Positions 38,959-47,712 are shown, counted from the first letter of the stretch. The stretch: 64,000 nucleotides of DNA from an uncultured Pelagibacteraceae bacterium (GCA_902519255.1 CABYIV010000001.1:1-64000), one strand, 5' to 3'. Program-made: numbers and translations. Notes: a model not told the origin generated them from the letters alone.

Positions 38959-39381
38959 AAATATTACAACAAAAACAATCAAAATAAGCAATATTGTGGG
39001 TATTTCATTAATTAATCTATAAAATTTATGAGAACGGTTATTTTGATCGGTTTTAAACTTAATTAAAGTTTTCCCTAAGTATAAATGATAAATGGTAAGT
39101 AATATTACAAATACAATTTTTAATAACATCCACGTTTGACTTAATTGTTGAAATCCTATGGAATGTATCAAAAGCAAGCCAAACACCCATGATAGTATCA
39201 TGGCAGGGGTCATTATGTAGAAATATAATTTCCTCTCCATAACCTTAAATACTTCTGACGTATTGTTATTATTTTTATTTTCAGCATGATAAACGAATAT
39301 TCTTGGGAGATATAATAAACCAGCCATCCAAGAAATAACTGAAATGAGATGTAAAGATTTAAAAAGAAGGTAAATATTCAT
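38947..39381 (-). CDS. hemJ: Protoporphyrinogen oxidase HemJ
   Basis: Membrane enzyme oxidising protoporphyrinogen IX in alphaproteobacteria and cyanobacteria lacking HemG/HemY. 144 residues with four hydrophobic helices; SLHLISVISWMAGLLYLPRIFVYH near residue 9-32 (quoted in parts SLHLISVISW and GLLYLPRIFVYH) has the conserved heme-ligand histidines, and ILSWVFGLLL and WMLLKIVFVILL follow. Immediately downstream of hemH (3-base gap). Confidence 0.93.
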   Translation of the reverse strand: MNIYLLFKSLHLISVISWMAGLLYLPRIFVYHAENKNNNNTSEVFKVMERKLYFYIMTPAMILSWVFGLLLIHSIGFQQLSQTWMLLKIVFVILLTIYHLYLGKTLIKFKTDQNNRSHKFYRLINEIPTILLILIVFVVIFKPL

Positions 39382-39384
39382 TTA

Positions 39385-40377
39385 TCAAATATTACTTTTA
39401 ATCAAACTATTAAGTAATTTTATATGATCATCGTTGTCATTTAGACATGGTATCATATCAAAATTTTCGCCACCTGCCTCCATGAAGCTTTCTTTACCTT
39501 GGATCAATATTTCTTCTAACGTTTCTACACAATCAGATGAAAACCCAGGGCATATCGCAAGAACATTTTTCATTCCCTCCTTTGGCAAATTTTCTAATGT
39601 TTTATCGGTGTAAGGTTGTAGCCATTCTTGTGGTCCAAATCTTGATTGAAACGTAGTTTTAATCTTAACTGATTTAAACTTCTCCGAAATTAATCTGGTA
39701 GTCTTGTGACAATAACAATGGTATGGATCTCCTTTATCAAAATATTTTTTTGGTATACCATGATAAGATGCTAAAATTAAGTCTGGTTTCCAATTTATCA
39801 TTTCCAACTTGGCATTAATAGAATTTACCAAAGCTTCAATATACAAAGGCTCAGATTCATAGTGAGGTATAATTTTTAAGGAAGGTTGCCATCGCATATC
39901 CATTAAGGTTCTATAAACTTCGTCACAAACTGTAGCCGTAGTTGCGGCTGCGTATTGAGGATATAGTGGTAAAATTACCAGATTTTCACAACCATTTTCA
40001 TGTAATTTTTCAACTTTACTTTTGATGCTAGGATTTCCATATCTCATAGCAAAATCAATTATAAGGTTTTCATTTGAAAGTATATTTGAAAGTTTTTGAG
40101 CTTGTTTTTTTGTGTAATACAGTAGTGGTGAAATATTTTCATCTTTCATCCATATTTCTTTATAAGCTTTCGCTGTTTTTGAGGGTCTTAAATTTAAAAT
40201 AAAGATATTTAATATTATTTTCCACAAAATTGGGTTTACTTCTATTACTCTTCTATCTGATAGAAATTCTTTTAAGTATTTTCTAATATCTAACCAACCT
40301 GTCGAATCAGGTGTACCAAGATTAATAATTAATACACCCGTTTTCCCAAATTTGATTTTTGGATGATTTTCTATCAT
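39385..40377 (-). CDS. hemH: Ferrochelatase
   Basis: Inserts iron into protoporphyrin IX, the final step of heme b synthesis. GVLIINLGTPDS near residue 14, the metal-site SYHGIPKKYFDKGDPY near 205, TFQSRFGPQEWLQPYTD near 240, and CPGFSSDCVETLEEI near 275 are signature motifs. 330 residues. ATG fused with the hemE stop (ATGA-type 4-bp overlap). Confidence 0.97.
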   Translation of the reverse strand: MIENHPKIKFGKTGVLIINLGTPDSTGWLDIRKYLKEFLSDRRVIEVNPILWKIILNIFILNLRPSKTAKAYKEIWMKDENISPLLYYTKKQAQKLSNILSNENLIIDFAMRYGNPSIKSKVEKLHENGCENLVILPLYPQYAAATTATVCDEVYRTLMDMRWQPSLKIIPHYESEPLYIEALVNSINAKLEMINWKPDLILASYHGIPKKYFDKGDPYHCYCHKTTRLISEKFKSVKIKTTFQSRFGPQEWLQPYTDKTLENLPKEGMKNVLAICPGFSSDCVETLEEILIQGKESFMEAGGENFDMIPCLNDNDDHIKLLNSLIKSNI

Positions 40378-41375
40378 TTGTATTCTCTAACTATTTTTAC
40401 AAGCTCTGCTACCATTTCAATTTTTGTCTGAGGAAGGATTCCATGACCTAAATTAAATACATAAGGATGACTTTTAAAAATTTCCAAATAGTTTGTTACT
40501 TGTTTTCTTAAGTTATCTTTATCTGTTAATAAAACTTTTGGGTCTAATCCACCCTGAACTGGAATTTGAATATTTTTTATCAATTCTTTTGGATTTATAT
40601 TATAATCAATGTTAATCATATCTGGATTTACAATTTTACAATATTCGGCGTAATTAGATATACCTCTTGGAAAACAAATAACTGGGACACCAATCTCTTT
40701 TGTATAATTAACTAAAGATGCAGTAGGATTATATAGATATTTGTCGAAATCTTTTGTAATCAAACCTGCCCAACTATCAAATATTTGTATTAACGTTGCT
40801 CCAGCTTTTACTTGGTTCCTAATGTGAACCTTAATAAACCTATCAAGAATTTTCAATAGATCGCTAATTAAATTTTTGTCAGAAAAAAAATTTTCAGATA
40901 AACCGTTTTTTGGGGAGACTCTATTAATCATATATACAAGCAAGGTCCAAGGAGCTCCAACAAAACCTATTAGATCTTTATTTTCTAATTTATTATTTTT
41001 ACTTAAATTTTGTAAAAGTTTATAAATTGACGACAACTTATCTGTAAAAATATTTTCTTCTGTCTCTAAAATTTTAGCTGCATTTATTTTTCCAAGACTA
41101 GGTCCAAAATCTTTCTTAAATTCTACTTGTTGCCCAAGCCCATAAGGTATCATTAGGATATCAGAGAATATAATAGCAGCATCAAAATCAAATCGATCTA
41201 TTGGTTGTATTGTTATTTCTTCCGAAAGATTAGAGTTTAAACATAAGTCTATAAAGTTAGTATTATTCTTTCTTATTTCCCTGAATTCAGGTAAATATCT
41301 TCCTGCTTGCCTCATTAACCATATAGGATTGAGATTTGTTTTATTATTTATCAAGCACTCTTTTATTGGTGTCAT
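40374..41375 (-). CDS. hemE: Uroporphyrinogen decarboxylase
   Basis: Converts uroporphyrinogen III to coproporphyrinogen III. PIWLMRQAGRYLPEFREIR near residues 17-35 and DAAIIFSDILMIPYGLG near 66 are signatures; FVGAPWTLLVYMI near 138. 333 residues. First gene of hemE-hemH-hemJ-rho. Its start faces the candidate origin, the same arrangement as hemE beside the Caulobacter origin. Confidence 0.97.
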   Translation of the reverse strand: MTPIKECLINNKTNLNPIWLMRQAGRYLPEFREIRKNNTNFIDLCLNSNLSEEITIQPIDRFDFDAAIIFSDILMIPYGLGQQVEFKKDFGPSLGKINAAKILETEENIFTDKLSSIYKLLQNLSKNNKLENKDLIGFVGAPWTLLVYMINRVSPKNGLSENFFSDKNLISDLLKILDRFIKVHIRNQVKAGATLIQIFDSWAGLITKDFDKYLYNPTASLVNYTKEIGVPVICFPRGISNYAEYCKIVNPDMINIDYNINPKELIKNIQIPVQGGLDPKVLLTDKDNLRKQVTNYLEIFKSHPYVFNLGHGILPQTKIEMVAELVKIVREYK

Positions 41376-41418
41376 TTATAATAAGATAATTATATTTGGA
41401 TTTATTATTAGTATGAAT

Positions 41419-41460
41419 TGTTGATAACGTAAATTACTCAATTTCAACAGTTTATCCACT
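41419..41460. promoter_or_regulatory. DnaA-box-like 9-mers on the hemE side
   Basis: TTATCAACA on the minus strand at 41419-41427 and TTATCCACT on the plus strand at 41452-41460, each one base from the consensus, separated by 24 bases. Confidence 0.6.
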
Positions 41461-41532
41461 TTTTATTAATATATATGAAAAGAAAATCCTTTAAATATTG
41501 GGGTATTTTATCACTCTAATAAATACTTGAAT

Positions 41533-41551
41533 TGTTAATAAGTTATTCACA
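41533..41551. promoter_or_regulatory. Back-to-back DnaA box pair
   Basis: TGTTAATAA, one G, then TTATTCACA: two 9-mers in opposite orientation separated by one base. The right one is a full consensus match; the left one has a single mismatch on the minus strand. Confidence 0.7.
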
Positions 41552-41656
41552 TTTACGAAAATGTTGAGAAAATAATTATAAATTTAAAGAAATACCATAA
41601 AATTAATATATCAACTGTTTTTCTTATTCTTTAATTAATTTATATTCAAGTTATAC

Positions 41657-42478
41657 ATGAAAAATACACACCAAGTTTTCCTAATATCAGATTCAACGGG
41701 CGAAACTCTTGATAGAATATTTATGGCCTTAAAAGCCCAGTTTAATAATTTCAATTATGATCTAAGTCAGTATTCATTTACAAGAACTGAGAACCAAATT
41801 TCAACAATTTTAAATAATGCAAAAAAACAAGAAAGTCCAATAATTTTATATACTGTTGTTAACAGCAAACTTGCTAAATTTCTTGCAGAAGAAGCTAACA
41901 AAAAGAAAATTCCATGCTTTGGGGTTTTAGGTGACCTTATTTTAAATTTTTCTAAAATTTTAAATCAAAAAGCAACCCATCAGCCAAGTGCCCAACATGT
42001 TTTAGATGATGATTATTACAAAAGAATTGAAGCAATACAATTTACAATGAACCATGATGATGGAAATAGTACTGAAGATATAAAAGAGTCTGATATCATT
42101 CTAATTGGTGTTAGTCGTACTAGCAAAACACCTACTTCAATTTATTTAGCTAACAAAGGTTTAAAAACATCAAATATTCCTTTGGTTAATGAAATGAATA
42201 TTCCTTCAGATGTTATTAATTCCAATACTTTATGTGTAGTAGGTTTAGTCACTGAAGCAGAAAGACTTTTTGATATTAGGAGAAATAGGCTCAACTCACT
42301 TAAAGAAAATGAAGCATCTGATTACACAAATTTAGAGAAAATTAGAGATGAAGTAGATCAATCAAAAAAAATATTTAAAAAAAACAAATGGCCAGTCATT
42401 GATGTAACAAGAAAATCTGTTGAGGAGACAGCCGCATCGATAATTAAGATATTTGAAATACGGAACAAAAATGGCTGA
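41657..42478 (+). CDS. ppsR: Pyruvate, phosphate dikinase regulatory protein (bifunctional kinase/phosphorylase)
   Basis: DUF299 protein that phosphorylates and dephosphorylates PEP synthase or PPDK. VFLISDSTGETLDRIF at the N-terminus, and the P-loop-like GVSRTSKTPTSIYLANKG near residue 152-169 are diagnostic. 273 residues. First gene right of the candidate origin; homologues (RP001 type) occupy this place in Rickettsia and Caulobacter. Overlaps maf by 8 bases. Confidence 0.95.
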   Translation: MKNTHQVFLISDSTGETLDRIFMALKAQFNNFNYDLSQYSFTRTENQISTILNNAKKQESPIILYTVVNSKLAKFLAEEANKKKIPCFGVLGDLILNFSKILNQKATHQPSAQHVLDDDYYKRIEAIQFTMNHDDGNSTEDIKESDIILIGVSRTSKTPTSIYLANKGLKTSNIPLVNEMNIPSDVINSNTLCVVGLVTEAERLFDIRRNRLNSLKENEASDYTNLEKIRDEVDQSKKIFKKNKWPVIDVTRKSVEETAASIIKIFEIRNKNG

Positions 42479-43055
42479 AATAATACTAGCTTCTAAGAGT
42501 AAGGTTAGAGAAGAAATATTAATTAATCATAATATAAGTTGCTTAGTTAAACCATCCAATGTAGATGAGGATCCTATAAAATATAGCTTACTCAAAGAAG
42601 GGGCTTCTCCTGAAATAATTTCAAAAAATTTAGCAGAGCTTAAAGCGAATAAAGTGAGCAATAATATTCATGATGCCTTAGTTTTAGGAGCTGATAGCGT
42701 TATTGATTTAAATGGTGAATTAATTTCTAAACCAGAAAATAGGGATGAAGCCTTAAATATATTAAAGAAATTAAATGGTAAAAAGCATTCCCTTATAAGT
42801 TCTGTTTGCATATCTAAAAACGGTTCCATGATATGGAATTACACGGACAAAGCTTTCCTAACAATGAAAAATTTTTCAGATCAAGATTTAAAGGATTACT
42901 TAAAAAAAATTTCGGACGAAGCTTTATATGCTTATAATGTTTATCAAATAGAGGGTGAAGGTAGAAAATTGTTTACAAAAATTGATGGAGATGAGAATAC
43001 AGTAATGGGGCTCCCAGTTAAAAGAATAAAAAATTATTTGGAAAGTTATAAATGA
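42471..43055 (+). CDS. maf: Maf-like nucleotide pyrophosphatase
   Basis: Hydrolyses non-canonical or canonical nucleoside triphosphates; house-cleaning family. EIILASKSKVREEIL is the N-terminal signature (SxSxxR); LGADSVIDLNGELISKP near residue 70 and GEGRKLFTKIDGDENTVMGLP near 160-180 follow (quoted as GEGRKLFTKI and NTVMGLP). ATG 42471 is chosen because the family begins right there; the frame is open 18 bases further. 194 residues. Overlaps ppsR by 8 and aroE by 4 bases. Confidence 0.93.
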   Translation: MAEIILASKSKVREEILINHNISCLVKPSNVDEDPIKYSLLKEGASPEIISKNLAELKANKVSNNIHDALVLGADSVIDLNGELISKPENRDEALNILKKLNGKKHSLISSVCISKNGSMIWNYTDKAFLTMKNFSDQDLKDYLKKISDEALYAYNVYQIEGEGRKLFTKIDGDENTVMGLPVKRIKNYLESYK

Positions 43056-43864
43056 AAAAATTTCTAGTAATAGGAAATCCTATTGATCACTCATTATCAC
43101 CTAAATTACATAATTATTGGATAAAAAAAAATGGGTTGAAATCAATTTATGGGAAATTGGCAGTTAAAGAGAATGAATTATCCGAACTATGCAATAATTT
43201 AAGACAAGGCGAACTAAATGGCATAAATGTAACTGTACCATTTAAAAAAGCAATAATACCTCATGTCGACATTTTAAGTGGTCATGCATTAAGGACAAAT
43301 TCAATTAATACTATTTCTGTAGATAATGGAAATTTGGTTGGACATAATACTGATATTGAAGGATTTGAACTTAGTATAAAAAAATCAAATTATGATGTCA
43401 GTAATAAAAATATAATTATTTTAGGTGCAGGAGGAGTTGTACCATCAATAATATATGCTTTAAAAAGAATGAATGCAGATAAAATAATTTTGAGCAATAG
43501 AACTAGAGAAAAAGCTGAAGAGTTAAAAAAATTGTATAAAGATTTAATTATTTTGGATTGGGGTGAACTAATTGAGTTTGATATGATAATAAATGCAACA
43601 AGTATTGGGCTCAATGAAAACGACAATTTTGAGATAGATTTCACAAAGGTTGGAAATAATAAATTTTTTTATGATGTAATTTACAAGCCGTATAAAAATA
43701 ACTTCTCTAAAGCAGGCAATCAAAAAGGCAACATCTTTAAAAACGGTCTAAATATGTTTTTATATCAGGCCCAAAAAGCTTTTAATATATGGCATAAAAT
43801 TGAACCTGTTATTGATGAAGAAGTTTTAGATTTTTTAGATAATAATAATGAGATTAAAAAATAA
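43052..43864 (+). CDS. aroE: Shikimate dehydrogenase
   Basis: NADPH-dependent reduction of 3-dehydroshikimate in aromatic amino acid synthesis. GNPIDHSLSPKLHNYW near residue 7-22, GINVTVPFKKAI near 57 with the catalytic lysine, GHNTDIEGFE near 97, and the nucleotide loop LGAGGVVPSI near 127. 270 residues. Overlaps maf by 4 and the SDR gene by 17 bases. Confidence 0.96.
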   Translation: MKKFLVIGNPIDHSLSPKLHNYWIKKNGLKSIYGKLAVKENELSELCNNLRQGELNGINVTVPFKKAIIPHVDILSGHALRTNSINTISVDNGNLVGHNTDIEGFELSIKKSNYDVSNKNIIILGAGGVVPSIIYALKRMNADKIILSNRTREKAEELKKLYKDLIILDWGELIEFDMIINATSIGLNENDNFEIDFTKVGNNKFFYDVIYKPYKNNFSKAGNQKGNIFKNGLNMFLYQAQKAFNIWHKIEPVIDEEVLDFLDNNNEIKK

Positions 43865-44588
43865 AATTGCAATAATTACTGGATCGGCATCCGGATTTGG
43901 AAAAGGAATAGCAAAAAAATTTTCACAAGAAGGTGCTAAATTAATTATGGTAGATATAAATTCAAAATTATTAAAAAAGATTTCTAAAAATCTATCTCAA
44001 GATTATTTTGTTGCAGATGTATCAAAAAGTTCAGATTTTAAATCTTTGAAAAATTTTGCATATAAAAAATATGGGAATATAGACATAGTAGTTAACAATG
44101 CAGGAGTAACACATAAGCCAAAATTTATGGAGTCAGTAGATGAAAAAGATTTTAATAGGGTTTTTAATGTGAATGCTAAATCAGTCTATTATTGTGCAAA
44201 GTATTTTATACCAAGGATGAAAAAAAATAGAAAAGGTGTTATTTTAAATGTTGCTTCAACAGCAGGCATATCACCTAGACCTAAGTTAAATTGGTACAAT
44301 GCAACCAAAGGATGGATGATTACAGCTACTAAAGCAATGGCTATTGAGTTAGCTACCTTTAATGTAAGAGTTAATGCAATAGCTCCAGTTGCAGGTTTGA
44401 CGCCACTATTAAAATCATTTATGGGCGGCAATACTCCAAAAAAAAAACGCTCATTTTTGTCTACAATTCCAATAGGCAGATTTTCTACTCCTGAAGATAT
44501 GGGAAATGCTGCATGTTTTTTATGTTCTGATGAAGCAAGCATGATAACAGGAACCATTTTAGAAGTAGATGGGGGAAGGTGTATATAG
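43848..44588 (+). CDS. Short-chain dehydrogenase/reductase
   Basis: Classical SDR with NAD(P)-binding TGSASGFGKGIA near residues 10-21, NNAGVTHKP near 82, the catalytic serine region NVASTAGISP near 135, and YNATKGWM with catalytic Tyr and Lys near 148-152. The C-terminal ITGTILEVDGGRCI is typical of FabG-like and sugar-dehydrogenase members. 246 residues. Substrate unknown. It sits between aroE and coaE, which are usually neighbours in alphaproteobacteria, so it is an insertion into a conserved cluster. Confidence 0.88.
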   Translation: MRLKNKIAIITGSASGFGKGIAKKFSQEGAKLIMVDINSKLLKKISKNLSQDYFVADVSKSSDFKSLKNFAYKKYGNIDIVVNNAGVTHKPKFMESVDEKDFNRVFNVNAKSVYYCAKYFIPRMKKNRKGVILNVASTAGISPRPKLNWYNATKGWMITATKAMAIELATFNVRVNAIAPVAGLTPLLKSFMGGNTPKKKRSFLSTIPIGRFSTPEDMGNAACFLCSDEASMITGTILEVDGGRCI

Positions 44589-44594
44589 AAAATT

Positions 44595-45182
44595 ATGATT
44601 AGAATAGGGGTTATCGGAGGAATAGGTTCTGGTAAATCATTTATTGCTAAATTATTTAAATATCCAGTTTTTAATGCTGATAAAGAGGTTAATTTAATTT
44701 ACAGAAATAATAAAGAATGCTTTAAGAAGCTAAAAAAACGCCTACCAAATTATATTAAATCTTACCCAGTAAAAAAAGATGAGTTAATAAGAGCTATATC
44801 TTCAAATAATAAAAATTTAAAACTCATATCTTCTATAGTGCACCCAATCGTAAGAAGAAAAATGAAAAAATTTTTAAAAGAGAAAATTAAGTCAAAAATT
44901 GTTATTTTAGACATTCCATTACTTATAGAAAATAAACTTTACAGAAAGGGAGATATCTTGGTTTTTGTTAATTCAAACAAATCAAAAATTATTTCCAGAT
45001 TAAAAAAAAGAAAAAATTTTAATAAAAAGATATTTAAAAGTTTAAAAAATAACCAAGTAACACTGTTAAGAAAAAAAAAATTAGCTAATTATCTAATAGA
45101 TAATAACTATTCTCCTAATATAATGAGGAAAAAAATTAAAATATTAAAAAACAAAATTCTGAATGAAAGAAATAGTACTTGA
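44595..45182 (+). CDS. coaE: Dephospho-CoA kinase
   Basis: Last step of coenzyme A synthesis. IGVIGGIGSGKSFIAKLF near residue 4-21 is the P-loop; VFNADKEVN near 29 and VILDIPLLIENKLY near 105 are family motifs. 195 residues. Six bases after the SDR, 20-base overlap with dnaQ. Confidence 0.95.
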   Translation: MIRIGVIGGIGSGKSFIAKLFKYPVFNADKEVNLIYRNNKECFKKLKKRLPNYIKSYPVKKDELIRAISSNNKNLKLISSIVHPIVRRKMKKFLKEKIKSKIVILDIPLLIENKLYRKGDILVFVNSNKSKIISRLKKRKNFNKKIFKSLKNNQVTLLRKKKLANYLIDNNYSPNIMRKKIKILKNKILNERNST

Positions 45183-45828
45183 TACAGAGACAACAGGCCT
45201 TTCGGTTAAGGATGGACATAGAATTGTTGAGATAGGGTGTATTGAATTGGATGATTTAATACCAACAAAAAAAATCTTTCATTGTTATCTAAATCCAGAG
45301 AGAAAGGTATCTGAAAGCGCTCTAAAAGTACATGGCTATACTGATAATTTTTTATCAGACAAAAAAAAATTCTCGGACATTGCTGATGATTTTCTTAAAT
45401 TTGTAGATGGAAAAAAAATAATTATTCATAATGCTGAATTTGATATTGCACATTTAAATAACGAGTTATCATTAATTAATAAAAATCTTATTTCAAAAGA
45501 TAATGTCATCGACACCCTTGAAATTGCAAGAAATAAATTCCCAGGATCAAGCATTAGTCTTGATGCACTTTGTAAAAGATTTAAAATTGATAATTCTAGA
45601 AGAGTTAAACATACAGCAATAATAGATTGTGAGTTGCTTTCCAAAGTATACATAAATCTAATTGATCAAAAAGCGCCTTTATTCCAATTTCAAAACGAAA
45701 ATGAAAATAGTAATATAATTTCAACTAAACCTAATAGCTATTCAAAAAAAATTATTAGAATTACCCAAGATGAATATGAGAAACACAGAAATTTTTTAAA
45801 AACTGATTTAAAAAAAAACTTTTTTTAA
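45163..45828 (+). CDS. dnaQ: DNA polymerase III epsilon subunit (3'-5' exonuclease)
   Basis: Proofreading subunit of the replicase. Exo I motif VLDTETTGLSVKDGHRIVEIG at residues 4-24 (shown as VLDTETTGL and HRIVEIG), Exo II HNAEFDIAHLNNEL near 88, Exo III HTAIIDCELLSKVY near 146. 221 residues, usual for alphaproteobacterial DnaQ beside coaE and secB. Shares a TTAA stop overlap with secB. Confidence 0.96.
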   Translation: MKEIVLDTETTGLSVKDGHRIVEIGCIELDDLIPTKKIFHCYLNPERKVSESALKVHGYTDNFLSDKKKFSDIADDFLKFVDGKKIIIHNAEFDIAHLNNELSLINKNLISKDNVIDTLEIARNKFPGSSISLDALCKRFKIDNSRRVKHTAIIDCELLSKVYINLIDQKAPLFQFQNENENSNIISTKPNSYSKKIIRITQDEYEKHRNFLKTDLKKNFF

Positions 45829-46247
45829 TTTAACCTTTGTTGGTATAATTTTTCAAAATCAACTTTTTTTTCTAATTTCAAGTCAGGAAATCCCGAATCT
45901 TTAACAACATTCAAAAAAATTTTTTCTAAACCTGGATATATTTCATTTTGAACATCACAAAGAATAATTCTCTCTAGTTCTTCTTTTTTAAGATTTTTAT
46001 CTTTGATTTTTATTATAGTTGCGTAGAGTATTTCAAAATAAGATTTTCTTTTATTTTCTGTTGGATCTTTATAATTAACTTTTGTAATTACTTCTATCAT
46101 TTCATCTTTTAATGGCTTTGTGGTTATATTTATTCCTAACGAATATTTAGTAATATATTCCCTGCTGAATATGAAAGTCTCGGCATTTGGGATCTCAACA
46201 GATAGATCTTTTATATATTTTAATACTATTTCATATTTTTTTGTCAT
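45825..46247 (-). CDS. secB: Protein-export chaperone SecB
   Basis: Cytosolic tetrameric chaperone that hands preproteins to SecA. YIKDLSVEIPNAETFIF near residue 10-25 is the conserved beta core, and NEIYPGLEKIFLNVVKDSGFPDL near 105-128 the conserved C-terminal helix region (quoted as YPGLEKIFLNVVKDSGFPDL). 140 residues from ATG 46247; a GTG at 46256 is also possible. Overlaps fxsA by 17 bases, convergent with dnaQ. Confidence 0.92.
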   Translation of the reverse strand: MTKKYEIVLKYIKDLSVEIPNAETFIFSREYITKYSLGINITTKPLKDEMIEVITKVNYKDPTENKRKSYFEILYATIIKIKDKNLKKEELERIILCDVQNEIYPGLEKIFLNVVKDSGFPDLKLEKKVDFEKLYQQRLN

Positions 46248-46656
46248 TATCGTCACTTAAATCTTCATAATCTCCGTCAATATAATTTTCATCAATCTTT
46301 TTTTTATAATTCGTCTTTTTTACAAATCTGTTAAGTATAATTTTTCTTGAAAAAGGAACAACTAACAAAACACCAATAAAGTCAGTTGCAAAACCAGGAA
46401 AAATTAATAATAAAGCTGCAAATGCAAGTGTTGCACCAGAGATTAATTCATAAATAGGTAATTCATTTTTAATTAATTGTCTCATGCCTGCTTTTAGAGT
46501 GTTAAAGCCCTCGTATCTAGCATACGCAACTCCAACCACTGCCGTAAGCAAAATTAACAAAACCGTGTTAAAAGCACCAATTTGAGAACCTATCTTTATA
46601 AATAAGTAGATCTCGATAAGAGGCACACCAATGATTAAAATTAGTACTGTGTTCAT
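46231..46656 (-). CDS. fxsA: FxsA family membrane protein
   Basis: Small inner-membrane protein, 141 residues, with three or four hydrophobic segments: VLILIIGVPLIEIYLFIKIG at the N-terminus, TVLLILLTAVVGVAYARYEG near 30-50 and ALLLIFPGFATDFIGVLLVV near 78-98. The YEGFNTL and PGFATDFIG patterns match FxsA. A charged acidic tail follows. Exact role unknown; in E. coli it relieves phage exclusion when overexpressed. Divergent from the Tim44-like gene, as in other alphaproteobacteria. Confidence 0.88.
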   Translation of the reverse strand: MNTVLILIIGVPLIEIYLFIKIGSQIGAFNTVLLILLTAVVGVAYARYEGFNTLKAGMRQLIKNELPIYELISGATLAFAALLLIFPGFATDFIGVLLVVPFSRKIILNRFVKKTNYKKKIDENYIDGDYEDLSDDNDKKI

Positions 46657-46714
46657 TTGTCTATAATTTAATTACCAGGTTGAAATTTATCAACTTAGTA
46701 AATATTATACATAT

Positions 46715-47302
46715 ATGAGTTATAGTTTTGAATATATAGATATTATCCTCCTTGCAATGATAGCTGGATTTATTTTCTTAAGATTAAGAGGTATTTTAGG
46801 AAAAAAGACAGGTTTTGAAGAGGATATTAATTCTAGTTTCCCGCACGAAGCACCACCATCAAAACCAGTAGTTGATTTAAATGCTACTACATTTGATGAT
46901 AATGCTAAAAAAGAGTTTGTTAAAGGAGCTAAGATTGCATATGAAACAATTATAACTAATTTTGCTAAAGGAAAGCTAAAAGATGTTAAATTATTGCTTG
47001 ATAAAAGTGTATATCAGCAATTTGAAGAAGCTATAAAAGATAGAGATCAGAAAAAATTTTCTTCAGAAACCACTTTTATAGGAATAAATTCTGCAGAAAT
47101 AAAAGAACATCAACAAAATAAAAATATGCTTGAGGTTACTGTAGAATTTGTAAGTGAAATTATTTCATGCGTAAAAGATAAAGATAACAAAATAGTTTCT
47201 GGTGATCCAGAAAAAATTAAAAAAGTATTAGATACTTGGAAGTTCTCAAAAGATAGCAGATCGACAAATCCTAACTGGCTTTTAATTGACACACAAGCTT
47301 GA
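46715..47302 (+). CDS. Tim44-like domain protein (TimA)
   Basis: Membrane-anchored Tim44-domain protein, 195 residues. One N-terminal helix (YIDIILLAMIAGFIFLRLRG) is followed by a linker and the Tim44/TimA domain (KKEFVKGAKIAYETIITNFAKG near 62-85, DTWKFSKDSRSTNPNWLLIDTQ at the end; longer stretches shortened). In alphaproteobacteria this protein is located between secB/fxsA and smr. Function may be in membrane protein quality or transport. Overlaps smr in TTGA. Confidence 0.9.
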   Translation: MSYSFEYIDIILLAMIAGFIFLRLRGILGKKTGFEEDINSSFPHEAPPSKPVVDLNATTFDDNAKKEFVKGAKIAYETIITNFAKGKLKDVKLLLDKSVYQQFEEAIKDRDQKKFSSETTFIGINSAEIKEHQQNKNMLEVTVEFVSEIISCVKDKDNKIVSGDPEKIKKVLDTWKFSKDSRSTNPNWLLIDTQA

Positions 47303-47712
47303 CAGATAAATTATCAGAAAAAGATAAAAAAGACTGGCATAAATTTGTAAATAGCGACGAAAAATTAGAAATCAAAGATAATGAGTTTTTGAAACAAGAT
47401 AGATTAAATGAGAAATCTATTGATCTCCATGGTTTCACTTTAGATGAAGCTAATGATAAAATATTTAAATTTATTTCCTACTGTTATCACAATAAAGTTA
47501 AAAAAATAAATGTTATTACTGGGAAAGGTATGAGATCAAAAAATTTGACTGATCCATATAAATCAAGTGATTTAGGTATACTAAAACATTCCGTTCCTGA
47601 CTATATTAAAAACAATTCAGAACTAATGAAAAAAATTATTAAAATAGACTTTGAGGCAGTCAATAGTCCTTCAAGTGGTAATTTTGATATTTTTTTAAAA
47701 ACTATAAAATAA
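47299..47712 (+). CDS. Smr-domain protein
   Basis: 137-residue protein with a C-terminal Smr (small MutS-related) domain: [19 protein letters not shown] near residues 41-59, [13 protein letters not shown] near 74-86 and [12 protein letters not shown]. Smr domains are nicking or RNA-cleaving nucleases; this stand-alone form is common in alphaproteobacteria. Start is TTG at 47299 fused with the TGA of the Tim44-like gene. Its end overlaps hslU by 11 bases. Confidence 0.88.
   Translation: MTDKLSEKDKKDWHKFVNSDEKLEIKDNEFLKQDRLNEKSIDLHGFTLDEANDKIFKFISYCYHNKVKKINVITGKGMRSKNLTDPYKSSDLGILKHSVPDYIKNNSELMKKIIKIDFEAVNSPSSGNFDIFLKTIK

Larger units (their letters stand above)
41376..41656. other. Candidate chromosomal replication origin (oriC)
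   Basis: 281 bases without a gene, the largest gap in the window, between divergent hemE and ppsR. Four DnaA-box-like 9-mers are visible: TTATCAACA (41419-41427, minus), TTATCCACT (41452-41460, plus), TTATTAACA (41533-41541, minus) and TTATTCACA (41543-41551, plus, full match to TTATNCACA). Long AT-only stretches (41461-41530 and 41570-41640) could unwind. An IHF-like TATCAA-N4-TTT lies at 41609-41621. Genes flank it divergently, and parS sites lie 10 kb away. In Caulobacter the origin is in the same place, between hemE and a ppsR (RP001-like) gene. No replication data are available here. Confidence 0.8.
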
